DNA of 64,000 bases from Arthrobacter sp. EpRS71 (GTDB taxonomy: Bacteria; Actinomycetota; Actinomycetes; Actinomycetales; Micrococcaceae). Under the pieces are notes generated by a model, which was not told the origin of the DNA, did not search any database, and saw only the letters and a list, made by a program, of their open reading frames with translations. The translations under genes were made by a program, and so were the position numbers. Location: NCBI RefSeq assembly GCF_001512285.1, contig NZ_LNUV01000001.1:106015-170014 (forward strand), read 5' to 3'. The number at the start of each line of letters is the position of its first letter. Within the stretch, counting starts at the first letter, position 1. Below are positions 37,601 to 44,095 of this stretch, piece by piece.

Positions 37601-39181
37601 GCGGTCCAGTCGAACGGCCACGGTGCTGCCTGGCCCGGCCCCACGTCCGCGCAGGAAGCGGGACAGCTGGTTGGAGCGGCGCTCCACCTCGGCGAACGTC
37701 AGGCACCCGTCGAATGCAACCACGGCCGTTCGTTCCGGAGCGGCTGTTGCCACTGATTGGAACTCCTCAACAACCGTGTGGCCCGGCAGGTCCACGGACT
37801 CGGCGTCCCCCTTGGCCAGCAGCGTCTGTTCTTCGGCCATCGTCGTCACGGAGAGAGCAGCAGTCGGATCTTCAGGACTGGCCAAAAGCGAGTCCAGCAA
37901 AAGGACGAAACGCATCAGGTGTTCATCAAGCCCCGCTTGACTGTAAAGATCGGCACTCGCCGCAAACTGAACTGTTACCCCGGCCCTTGAACCCTGTCCG
38001 AGACCATGAACGATGATCGACAAATCATCAATAGGTCCCGTAGAGAGAATATTCATGGCTCCCGTTGCCTCGCCAAAGGAAATATTCTCGAGTACTGGAA
38101 GGATGTTGACCGATGGACCCTGGTATCCGCTGTGGCCGCTCAAAGACTCGAAGCGTGTGCGCTGGTGGATGAGGGCCCCACGCAGCTTTCCTCCCATGGT
38201 TGTCACCATGTCCTGGACGGTGGCTCCTGGGGTGACGTCCAATCTGATAGGGACGATGTTCGACAGCATTGAGGGTGTGGTCTTGGCAAGTTTTCCGCGT
38301 CGGGCTGTTACAGGCAGCGCGAGGGAGACATGCTGTTCCCCGGTCATCCTGTGCAGGTATAAGGCCGCGGCAGTCAGAATCAACGACGGTGCGGTGCCGG
38401 ATGCTGACTCCAATGCCTCCACGGCGGACGGAGAAAGACCTTGGGTAGAGCGCACCAGGGAGTCGGTTGTGCCCAAGGGGCGGCCTGCCAAGCCGGTGGG
38501 GACCGGGTTACCTGCGAGTTCGTCTGACCAGTAACCCGTGTCCGAGGCTGCCACGGCTGAGGACTGGTACCCGTGGTCATCGGCTATCAAATCCTTCAGT
38601 GGGGCATAGTCGAGGCCCGGGGCACAGCCCATGTTTTCGCCGGCGGCGAGTGCCTCGTAGACTGCGGCGACGCGGCGCAGGACCAGCACTGCGGAGTATC
38701 CGTCGAGCATCAAGTGGTGGACGCGCTGGTAGAAGAAGTGCCTTGACCCGGAGATCCGGATGACCTCCGTGTGGAGCAGCCCATCTTCTTCCACGTTGCG
38801 CGCTTGTGCCATGTCCGAGTCCATGAGTTCGCGTGCAGTCCGCTCGCGTGAAGCTTCGTCCCCGCACTGGCTGAGGTCGGTGAATTGCACAGCGGGCACT
38901 GCCGCTTTTGCGTACTGGTAGGGGCCGTCGTCGTCTTCGCCGAAGGCAAGGTTCAGGGCGGGTGTCTCTGCAACGGCCCGGACCACAGCGGTCTCCAGTC
39001 GGTCAACGTCCAACGGTCCAGTGATCTCGATGAACTGGCCAATGTGGTACATCGGGCTGCTGGGTGCCAATTTTTGCGCATACCAGATGCCTCGCTGGGC
39101 GGCCGTCAAACCCATCCGGGCTGGTGCCTGGTCCTCCGGAATGCCGGGCTGGTCAGGGGAAGCGGGGATAGGGGAGTTCAT
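28631..39181 (-). CDS. Trimodular nonribosomal peptide synthetase, C-A-T-C-A-T-C-A-T-TE
   Basis: A 3516-residue synthetase. Condensation motifs HHxxxDG: HHLMLDG (about residue 155), HHVAADG (1215) and HHIASDG (2297). Adenylation cores SGSTGRPKG: about 628, 1704 and 2804. Carrier sites GGHS: about 1030, 2084 and 3205. Thioesterase: GWSFGGH at about 3344 with a late histidine in PARHSRML. No epimerase, methylase or cyclisation domain was seen. Every adenylation domain has FDA(S/A)WDP, ETTP, LGGEA and TVD, so the pocket residues are nearly the same: D, A, W (by a one-residue gap), E, V/L, L, F/L, V, D. A condensation domain in front of module 1 suggests an acyl or other starter. The product should be a tripeptide, or a larger oligomer if the thioesterase works iteratively. 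Confidence 0.95.
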   Translation of the reverse strand: MNSPIPASPDQPGIPEDQAPARMGLTAAQRGIWYAQKLAPSSPMYHIGQFIEITGPLDVDRLETAVVRAVAETPALNLAFGEDDDGPYQYAKAAVPAVQFTDLSQCGDEASRERTARELMDSDMAQARNVEEDGLLHTEVIRISGSRHFFYQRVHHLMLDGYSAVLVLRRVAAVYEALAAGENMGCAPGLDYAPLKDLIADDHGYQSSAVAASDTGYWSDELAGNPVPTGLAGRPLGTTDSLVRSTQGLSPSAVEALESASGTAPSLILTAAALYLHRMTGEQHVSLALPVTARRGKLAKTTPSMLSNIVPIRLDVTPGATVQDMVTTMGGKLRGALIHQRTRFESLSGHSGYQGPSVNILPVLENISFGEATGAMNILSTGPIDDLSIIVHGLGQGSRAGVTVQFAASADLYSQAGLDEHLMRFVLLLDSLLASPEDPTAALSVTTMAEEQTLLAKGDAESVDLPGHTVVEEFQSVATAAPERTAVVAFDGCLTFAEVERRSNQLSRFLRGRGAGPGSTVAVRLDRSVLLPVAILAILKAGAAYVPLDPDYPAGRVEGMLEDAQPIILLTEAALAADSEPGRPQTKVPVTVLDSAETTATLESHDSTALPPSAGQHDLAYVIFTSGSTGRPKGVGVEHLALLNLLTSHRDRIFDPAESRLGRPLRVAHTAGLSFDASWDPILWLLAGHELHIVDNQTRRDPEALSVFLADELIDSIETTPTFAKALLDCGLFDQEVHPSVVALGGEAVDPATWRELAAHSGVVAYNFYGPTETTVDSLTAVMEPGTDVTLGGSVANSRHYILDSGLNPVPANAIGELYVAGPNLARGYMDQPGLSAGKFVADPFIGDGSRMYRTGDVVRRLNDGTLQFLGRMDQQVKIRGFRIELSEIEEVLRGINGVAQAAVTVTKNKAGYDQLLAYVTPAGTEPGLEGSRTFTDVSGPQPLDSAAIRQQARRTLPDYMVPAAVLTIDSIPLTANGKLDTRALPTHEREVATTEPRTDAERLVSEAFREVLGLESVGREDDFFDLGGHSLLATRLAAFLRDATGSSPALRTIFEEPTVAGLAAALEHDGPSAPELTAANRPAIIPLSYAQRRLWFLNRLDHQSGAYNIPIVLTLTGHLRVDALEAALTDVVSRHETLRTIFPWSEGEPRQEILPPDAAQANLLAVQCDAANLERALLAETQRGFDITSELPVRTVLFQLAPDHHVLAITLHHVAADGWSLAPLARDLSRAYTARLRGGAAVTHDLPVQYADYTLWQRAALGREDDPSSPISRQLEFWARELKGSPEELHLPYDYPRGTREGDLPASSIPLELDAVTSSGLKELAKTHNASLFMVLQAAVAALLTKSGAGEDIPLGTPVAGRTDTQLNELVGFFVNTLVLRTNTSGNPTAAELVESVRYTNLYAYGNQDAPFERVVEQLNPTRSRHRHPLFQVMLTLQNTPDAVLAMDGVDASADLGREPGGAKFDLLLDLAERDGGAIAGSLAYNPALFTRSTVERLAAGFALVAGQFATDSDIRLDQLRIQSPAEHEAVLANNTATEQDVQWATILDAFSETATLRASQIAVTDGTGVAGFSWTFAQLEKRVSTIANGLIVHGVRPGDRVAVAIRRSADVVAAALAVLAAGAVYIPVDLAYPTQRIRMILEDSTPAVVIVDAYATTGVEPDKAVTLADLLASGATTPGGGSADRAPNAGDLAYVLYTSGSTGRPKGVAVTHGALANLYAHHHRTLFGPRLTVDADQPVVGHIAGLGFDAAWDPMLWMVAGAKLHMVADEQRGDAESLTQHCLHHGINVLETTPTFATQMLQCGLLEHQREQPLILILGGEAVPGTLWERLAADPSVRALNFYGPTEFTVDSVTADVRGPKPVIGRPAGNTSAMVLDAYLQPVPAGVPGELYLAGAGMARGYDQRFADTASRFVANPFASDGSRMYRTGDVVRRDASGVLEFLSRLDDQVKVRGFRIELGEVESALASHPQVRQVAAVPEGNPAQRIIAYVVGEVDPAELRTRAANLLPDYMVPAVFMTIPELPLTSHGKLDRKSLPAPVVSGTGRGVAPATPEEHVMAGIFAEVLGLETVAMDHDFFRMGGHSLLAITMMGKVREAFGTSLPLRTLFDLPTPAALLEAVTSERPGGAKHDAGQSTHDEASPTSESTPLSEWILRREGREDSPALSFAQQRMWFLNQLDAGSADYNISLTAQLDGEVDENALSSAVDALVARHEILRTTYPADAGTPRQRIHAPADAQGLLQIIPVTSQADEAHVLEEETRKGFDVTQDLPLRAVLLCRDYGAGSGWVLQLVLHHIASDGASLAPLARDLSEAYAAALQGSVPRRAPLSVQYADFSAWQQEELDRDATSGRKIAYWRDALAGIPAELPLPADQRRPREARQPGKHHGFELGAAALEGLNSVAAHSNASLFMTLHAVLAGFLHRMGAGDDLVIGSPTAGRTDPELEELVGFFVNTLPLRVSAAGNPSLRTMVHRARTSILAAFDHDNVPFERLVEVVNPERELGRHPLFQTMLTVDSSPVSLPELPGAVVRPLPDNGSGEAKFDLSFTFRPGTMGLSATLEYNAAMFQEDTIHRLVASLVRFVERSASNPDSPLSEVVLVDPEEADALAALTAGRRSAVGHHTDTNDGVLAAFAASVRSAPDQVALVTEDGEQTFAGLAASVLALATGLEQQGVVAGDVVSVFLPRSAGTVQCLLGALAAGAVYNPIDTEYPDHRVSSILEDAEPSVIITVDAVAEHLEDVVATMSARKTGAALPRLITLPQLFEPLSGMDAEQGVEAARKLVERQPTNRESAYVMFTSGSTGRPKGVEVSHGALGALLESHQSTLFEGLHPATTGVRHNVAHTTGVGFDASWDPILWMIAGHQLHVVEDTIRRDPAALAGYFEKHRITVWETTPGYVRQLLKEPAFTRVLEAPGTSPDSGFSLALGGEAFDPGLWSDLSAYHNVSAWNLYGPTEATVDTVMARVADNPAPVLGAPTSGTRLYVLDTLLKPALPGVPGELYIAGRQLANGYRGQPALTAERFVADPFSSDGARMYRTGDLVVRHADGSIVFSGRNDHQLKIRGFRVEPGEIEQAAATAENVQDAVVRAVSSGDSVRLVAWVVPAAGVSVDTTDAGAAFTDGVRAHLRNLVPDYMVPAVVVAVQEIPLTHHGKVDFAALPEADSAPRTSGKVPRTPREQAVAAIFADVLSLDKAGVDESFFELGGHSFLAQPLIARINAALGTSLQVQTLFRAPTVESLLAEADRGVEEGAAESLRQVLPLRTSGTKAPLFAVHPASGIAWGYASMLGSLDPERPLIGLQMPGMEPGDTHSVTAMDLTELADSYIAHIRSVQPSGPYHLLGWSFGGHVVHRLATRLQELGDEVASLAILDAFPGNQESNDEVGAGAGIWAAFLEAQGYALDESDYEDLGAAKAQEILRRNHNPLGTVPQDAVQAMVENFPVLAKLIREEEPAVFDGDLLLFRATEDVPAGTPGTEAWGAYITGSVTAVEVPARHSRMLSDAALPVIMPALAIQLGG

Positions 39182-39329
39182 AGTCCTTCTCTGCGGTGGG
39201 GAGGTGTGGGAAAGCAGCGGCAGCCCCGGTGTTCAGGACTGCCGCGTCGTGCTTGCAGGGGCTCACGTCAGGGACGGATAGCTGCTCGTGTGCTGAGAAT
39301 GTGCGGAAGTGACCGCTGCCAGGCGGCCG

Positions 39330-39605
39330 CTACTGAAACTGGCCGATCTGGAGAGGCCCCAATACATCCCCGTCCAGGAGGGGACCGTTGACGAGTGGGC
39401 CGTTGATGAGCCCACCGTTCAAGATGCCTCCAGCCAGAAAGTCGTTGAGGACATTTACCTCTGAAGGGGCCGCGATTGAGTTGGCGGCTGTCGGCGTGTC
39501 GGTTGTGATCGCTGCTTGTGCAGGAAGAGAAGCGATGGTGAACGCGGAAGCTGCGAGCATTGTTCCTACCGTGAGGCGAGCGGCGTTCTTGGTGGACTTG
39601 TTCAC
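39330..39605 (-). CDS. Small secreted protein with pentapeptide-like repeats
   Basis: A 91-residue protein starting at a GTG with GGAGAA 7 bases upstream. A classical signal peptide (basic start, hydrophobic core, SLPAQA-A cleavage) covers about residues 1-32. A short linker follows. The C-terminal third is a run of five-residue units: GGILN, GGLIN, GPLVN, GPLLD, GDVLG (residues 59-83). It lies 148 bp upstream of the NRPS on the same strand, and so may share its promoter. No family was recognised. It could be a structural surface peptide, or a carrier or receptor for the NRPS product; both are guesses. Confidence 0.75.
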   Translation of the reverse strand: MNKSTKNAARLTVGTMLAASAFTIASLPAQAAITTDTPTAANSIAAPSEVNVLNDFLAGGILNGGLINGPLVNGPLLDGDVLGPLQIGQFQ

Positions 39606-39638
39606 GGGATCTTCTCCATTACGTAGCTGACGTTATCC

Positions 39639-39659
39639 GCGCGCCACAGGGTGACGCGC
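39639..39659. promoter_or_regulatory. Imperfect inverted repeat in the leader of the NRPS operon
   Basis: GCGCGCCAC (39639-39647) faces GTGACGCGC (39651-39659) across three bases, with one mismatch. It lies 34 bp upstream of the secreted repeat protein. It may be an operator or a leader hairpin. No iron-box-like sequence was seen in the same gap. Confidence 0.35.
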
Positions 39660-39728
39660 CATCAGTAGTTCGGAGCTGCAGGACCTATGGATGGGAGTGG
39701 TGTTCTGCCCGGACTCACCCAAGCGCCC

Positions 39729-40945
39729 TCAGATGGATTGCCGGTAGCCGAAGAATTCGTGGTCGTTGTTGTAGCCGCCGTGTCCGCTGCCGATGTCGTG
39801 GAAGTCTTCGACGAATTCGATTCCTTTGATCCATTTGACCATTTTGAATCCGAGTTGGGATTCGTTGCGGAGCCGGACGGGTGCGCCGTGGGTGAAGTTC
39901 AGCGGCGCATCGTTCATGTCGAGGGCGAGCATGGTGAGGTGGTAGCTCATTTGACCGATCTCTTGGGCGTCGTAGTAAGTGCCGCCGTCGGATCCTTCTG
40001 CGAAGGAGTAGAAGATCACCCATTTCGCTTCGGGTGCTGGATTGACGATGTCCAGGATGGTTTGCATGGATACTCCGCCCCACTTGGCGACGCCGGACCA
40101 TCCTTGGATGCAGAAGTGCTGGGTGATCTGTTCGTGTGGGGGCATGTCACGGAGTTGATGGAGCGAGAGTTCCACCGGGTTTTCCACGGAGTCGTTTGAG
40201 GCGTACATGTGATTCAGGTTCCGCAGCGCACCGGTCGTGAACACCAGGGTTACGTGGATGAGGATGAAGAGAGGAACCAGCACAGCACCAGGAAGTGCAG
40301 GGACCGGGCCAGTTGGATGCTCAGCACTGAGCTGGTGCGGTGGAACCTGGTGGATAGCGCAGGTGACATCCCGAGACCGGTGATGAGCGCTGCCGGCGCG
40401 GCGATGAACACGGTGATGAAGTACGCCAGTAGCTGCAGGCTGTTGTAGCTGTTCCAGCCATTTTCAAGGGGCCAGTCCAACGACAGGTACTGGATCGCGA
40501 CTGACACGGCATTCGGGAAGAGTGATGGAGTCCGCTTTGGCCGTGTACGACGGGTCATCGGGTACGGGCTTTTGCATCCGGAACCACTCAGAACCCGGTG
40601 TGGAGTGCTTGGGCCAGTACAGTCGGGGGTGATCTGCCAGCACGGTGATACCGGAACGGATGATGAAGATCATCAGGAACGCGTTCAGGAAGTGCTGCCA
40701 GCCGAGCCACGCGGGAATCCCCACCGGAGCACCATCGGGCAAGTCCATAGTGCCGGGATAATCCAGGACGAATCCTTGAATGGCCGGTAGCTCGCGCAGC
40801 CCTTTCGCGATAGCGATGCCCGCCACCAAAGAACCAGACCGATCGGAAGCAGCCACAACAGGTTGAACCACTTGCCACTCTTTAGACGGACCCGCGGAGC
40901 CACCCCGTACTGCGCCGGCAAGCCACCTGCCCAGTCCTTTCCCAC
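39729..40945 (-). pseudogene. Cytochrome b561-like/molybdopterin oxidoreductase fusion, three frameshifts
   Basis: Four adjacent pieces on one strand make one protein of about 405 residues. Piece 1 (from GTG 40945) has MGKDWAGGLPAQYGVAPRVR and a membrane segment. Piece 2 has PIQGFVLDYPG-like sequence and another segment (WQHFLNAFLMIFIIRSG). Piece 3 is YLSLDWPLENGWNSYNSLQL and more segments. Piece 4 (to 39729) is the oxidoreductase-like end with HFCIQGWSGVAKWGGV and LGFKMVKWIKGIEFV. Reading frames change near 40828 (one base missing), 40520 (one extra) and 40287 (one missing). The intact protein would be a membrane-anchored YedY/sulfite-oxidase-like enzyme. Confidence 0.8.
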
Positions 40946-41159
40946 ACTGAGGTGCTGCCTCGCATCAACGCCCTCGCGATACCTCGGATCAGTCGCTGCC
41001 GCCCCCTGCTAGTGAGGTTTCCAAGTGCCTCACGAGCTGTGATGACAAGGAACCATCGCCACAAGAATACTTCTTCGGCATCACGAGGCCGAGGGCGTTG
41101 TCGGCCGCGATCTCGTCGATGGACCGGCAAGGCAGCAGGGGAACGGTTATCTCACCTGG

Positions 41160-41924
41160 CTAGATCCATGGTGGGGCAGAAGGCGTGGTCCCTTTCGTGC
41201 GGGGGCCGGTTGCTGTGATGCCGGTGGTGCCGCGGCCTGTGGCCCATTCGACGACGGCGGGGAGGGGGCCGGTGATGATTGTGGGGTTGGTGGCGGTGGT
41301 GTCGCCGAAGGTGAGGTTGGTGTCGGTTCCGGCAGTGGTGGTGGCTTTGATGAGGAGTCCGGTGTCGGTGCGGCGGGTTTTCCAGGCGCCGGTGATGTCT
41401 TTGAGGAGTTGTTCGAGGATTGGGGTTGGGATGTCGTTGAAGGTGGCTCCGTTGTTCAGGTCCACGGCGTGGATCCAGACTTCGCGGGTGCGCATCCAGA
41501 CTGTTTCGGTGGCTGGGACGGTTCGGCCTTGGGCGGTGCGGACTTCGTTGGTCCAGTTCGCATCGGGCAGGTCGCGCCATTCGACGGAGAGGTGCACGGC
41601 GGAGTGGTCGAACAGGTTCCGCAGCGCGATGGGTGAGAGGGTCGCGCCGAAGTTGATTTCGTGGTTCCGTGCTTCGGGGGAGGGGTACATGGGTGTCTCG
41701 ATACCGGTGGCTGCCCATTCGATGAGCCGGGCGATCGCGCGGGCGTTGTAGCCGACGTGTGCGATGACGTGGCGGCGGGTCCAGTCCGGGAGGAGGGTGT
41801 CGCCGTCGAGTTGGGCGTCGGTGAGTTCGTTGAGTTTGCGGGCGAAGAACGCGGTGCCCCGCCGGGCCTGCAGGAGGTTCTCTTGCAGGCCCGGGTCGGT
41901 GGTTTGGTCGTGGCGGGCTGCCAT
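41160..41924 (-). CDS. Maleylpyruvate isomerase, mycothiol-dependent type
   Basis: A 254-residue protein of the DinB-like maleylpyruvate isomerase family of actinobacteria. It turns maleylpyruvate into fumarylpyruvate, using mycothiol instead of glutathione. Zinc ligands are likely the histidine in RRHVIAHVGYNARA and the glutamate and histidine in TREVWIHAVDL. ATG 41924 overlaps the upstream stop codon (TAATG), and the protein then starts cleanly at MAARHDQTTDPG. It is the third gene of the gentisate operon. The mycothione reductase elsewhere in the window fits its cofactor. Confidence 0.88.
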   Translation of the reverse strand: MAARHDQTTDPGLQENLLQARRGTAFFARKLNELTDAQLDGDTLLPDWTRRHVIAHVGYNARAIARLIEWAATGIETPMYPSPEARNHEINFGATLSPIALRNLFDHSAVHLSVEWRDLPDANWTNEVRTAQGRTVPATETVWMRTREVWIHAVDLNNGATFNDIPTPILEQLLKDITGAWKTRRTDTGLLIKATTTAGTDTNLTFGDTTATNPTIITGPLPAVVEWATGRGTTGITATGPRTKGTTPSAPPWI

Positions 41925-42748
41925 TAGGCTTCCTTGACCACGCGGTTGTTCAGCTGTCCCAGGCCCTCGATGGTGGTGACCAGGAGTTGGCCTTCTTGCA
42001 GGTACCGTTTGGGGTTCTGGGCGTGGCCGACACCGCCGGGGGTGCCGGTGGCGATCACGTCTCCGGGGTTCAGGGTGATGATGGTGGAGATGTAGGAGAC
42101 CAGGAATTCGGGGGTGAAGACGAGGTCTCCGGTGGGGGTGGACTGCTGGATTTCCCCGTCCACGGCGGAGGTCATGAGCGGGCCGGCGGTGAATTCGTCG
42201 CGGGTGACCAGGGCCGGGCCGAACGGGGTGGAGTTCTCCCAGGTTTTGCCTTGGAGCCATTGGATGGTGCGGAACTGGTAGTCGCGCATGGAGATATCGT
42301 TCAGGACCGCGTACCCGGCGATGTGCTCGGCGGCGTGGGTTTCGGGGATGCGGCGGCCGGTTTTGCCGATGATCACGGCGAGTTCTGCTTCCCAGTCCAC
42401 GGTGTCTGATTCCTGCGGCAGGGCCAGGTCATCGTTCGGGCCGATCAGGGATTCCTGGTATTTGGCGAACAGGGTGGGGTATTCGGGGATTTCCCGGCCC
42501 ATTTCCTTGATGTGGTTGCGGTAGTTGTGGCCCACGCAGATGATCTTCCCGGGTGCGGGAACGACGGCGGCCAGGTCCGCGCCGTCGGCCGCGTGCGTGG
42601 CGCCGTTGGCCGCCTTTGCCTTTTCCTCCCAGGCGGGGTCGGCCAGCAGCGCGCCGACATCGGCGAACCCGGGGATCTCGGTGAGGGTCTGGCCGTCCTG
42701 GCGGACGGCTTTCGTTCCAGCGGGAGTGCGGAGGGTGAGGAGTCTCAT
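41924..42748 (-). CDS. Fumarylpyruvate hydrolase (FAH family)
   Basis: A 274-residue fumarylacetoacetate hydrolase family enzyme that cleaves fumarylpyruvate to fumarate and pyruvate. The metal site is visible in VDWEAELAVIIGKTGRRI with YAVLNDISMRDYQ, and substrate contacts in KYQESLIGPNDDL and ATGTPGGVG. It overlaps the gentisate dioxygenase stop (ATGA) and the isomerase start. The tight overlaps mean one transcript and coupled translation of the last three steps of the gentisate pathway. Confidence 0.92.
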   Translation of the reverse strand: MRLLTLRTPAGTKAVRQDGQTLTEIPGFADVGALLADPAWEEKAKAANGATHAADGADLAAVVPAPGKIICVGHNYRNHIKEMGREIPEYPTLFAKYQESLIGPNDDLALPQESDTVDWEAELAVIIGKTGRRIPETHAAEHIAGYAVLNDISMRDYQFRTIQWLQGKTWENSTPFGPALVTRDEFTAGPLMTSAVDGEIQQSTPTGDLVFTPEFLVSYISTIITLNPGDVIATGTPGGVGHAQNPKRYLQEGQLLVTTIEGLGQLNNRVVKEA

Positions 42749-43896
42749 GCGTTCTTGCGTCCTTCGGTGTAGCTGCGGTTGAAGTTCAGTCGTTCAAAGA
42801 TGGGGGCGTCGCTGAAACGGAACAGATCAAACTCTGTTGGTGTGACAGCGTTGTTGTCTGCTGTCAGGGACCATTCCTGCCAGGACGGGACCACGAACAG
42901 GTCACCCTTAGCCAGCTGCTTGGTTTCGCCGTTCAACACCACGGTGCCGGTGCCTTCGAAGACCTGCCAGACGCTGGAACCAACCTCGCGCAAGGGTTCG
43001 GTGGTGGCGCCGGGACGGAGGCGGTGGAACTCGGCCCGGATGGTGGGCATGACGTCCCCGCCGGTGGTGGGGTTGGAGTATCGGATGGCGGCGTGGCCCT
43101 GGGACACGGTGGCCGGGTGGCCTTCGTCCTCCAGCAGCAGCTGTTCGCGCAGGGCGGCGTCGGTGTGTTCCCAGCGGTACGCGGCGATGGGGGAGTTGGT
43201 GGTGTCATCGAGACCGGAGAGGGGGCGGAGGCCCGGGTGGGCCCAGAGCCGTTCGGAACGGGAAATGTCCGGGGTCGCTTCATCAGTGACGCGTTCGGTG
43301 CCGAACTCGAAGAACCCGGCGTCGGCGTAATGCACGAACGGGATGTCGAGGCCGTCGATCCAGGCCATGGGCTGGTCGGTGTCGTTGTGGTGGCCGTGGA
43401 AATTCCAGCCCGGGGTGAGCAGGAAATCACCGCGGCGCATCGCCACCGGATCCCCGTTCACCACCGTCCACACACCCTCACCCTCCACCACGAACCGGAA
43501 CGCGTTCTGGGAATGGCGGTGTTCGGGGGCGACCTCGCGGGGTCCGAGGTACTGGATCGCGGCCCACAACGTCGGCGTCGCATAAGGGGCCCCGGCCAGG
43601 CCCGGGTTCGCCAGGGCAATAGCCCGGCGTTCCCCGCCCCGGCCCACCGGAACCAGATCCCCGGCACGGGCAGCCAACGGGTACAGCTCATCCCACCGCC
43701 ACACATGCGCCACGGCCTTCGGAGTGGGAACCATCGGCATCAAATCACCGATCTCCGTCCACAACGGCACCATGTTCCCGGCAGCGAAATCCTTATACAA
43801 CTGCTCCAACTGGGCAGCTTCCTCCGCAGTGGGCTCCGGCACAACATGCGCGGCAGCCACAGAATCATGAGTTGGGTTCTCGGCGCTGATGGACAC
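42745..43896 (-). CDS. Gentisate 1,2-dioxygenase
   Basis: A 383-residue bicupin that opens the gentisate ring to maleylpyruvate with ferrous iron. The first cupin carries the metal histidines in APEHRHSQNAFRFVVEGEG and GWNFHGHHND. The second cupin (EVGSSVWQVFEGTGTVVLNG) lacks the full set, as is usual. I chose the GTG at 43896, which has GAGGAG 5 bases before it; the open frame extends to 44415 but without family resemblance. It is the first gene of the dioxygenase-hydrolase-isomerase operon. A 17-bp operator palindrome lies 77 bp upstream. Confidence 0.92.
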   Translation of the reverse strand: MSISAENPTHDSVAAAHVVPEPTAEEAAQLEQLYKDFAAGNMVPLWTEIGDLMPMVPTPKAVAHVWRWDELYPLAARAGDLVPVGRGGERRAIALANPGLAGAPYATPTLWAAIQYLGPREVAPEHRHSQNAFRFVVEGEGVWTVVNGDPVAMRRGDFLLTPGWNFHGHHNDTDQPMAWIDGLDIPFVHYADAGFFEFGTERVTDEATPDISRSERLWAHPGLRPLSGLDDTTNSPIAAYRWEHTDAALREQLLLEDEGHPATVSQGHAAIRYSNPTTGGDVMPTIRAEFHRLRPGATTEPLREVGSSVWQVFEGTGTVVLNGETKQLAKGDLFVVPSWQEWSLTADNNAVTPTEFDLFRFSDAPIFERLNFNRSYTEGRKNA

Positions 43897-43972
43897 TGGG
43901 ACTCCTCGATAGGGTGCGAACAGTTTTTGGCGTAGTTCGACCCTATGGATGACCTGCCAGGAGTCAGAGAAG

Positions 43973-43989
43973 ATTCTGCTGTGCAGAAT
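43973..43989. promoter_or_regulatory. IclR-type operator in front of the gentisate operon
   Basis: ATTCTGC-TGT-GCAGAAT is a perfect 7-bp inverted repeat with a 3-base centre, 77 bp upstream of the dioxygenase start. A closely related copy lies at the IclR gene, so it is probably bound by that regulator. Confidence 0.75.
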
Positions 43990-44095
43990 TAAAGGTTGCG
44001 TTGTAGGGCCCGCTATGCGCGGAAAGATGCGTGAATAGGGCGCAGAGCGGGCCTCGCAACGCGGAGGTGGTGCGAGGTGAGGCCTCCTAGGTTCC

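Noticed and set aside
28631..39181. Siderophore synthetase
   Set aside because: MbtH and an NRPS suggest it, but no iron box, hydroxylase, dihydroxybenzoate gene or ferric uptake gene was seen. It is not excluded, only unsupported.
28631..39181. Naming the amino acid loaded by the synthetase
   Set aside because: The pocket residues could be read, but they match no code I know well, and the loop is one residue shorter than in GrsA.
41160..42260. Long 366-residue reading of the maleylpyruvate isomerase
   Set aside because: The N-terminal 112 residues are out-of-frame translation of the fumarylpyruvate hydrolase gene, rich in R, P and H.
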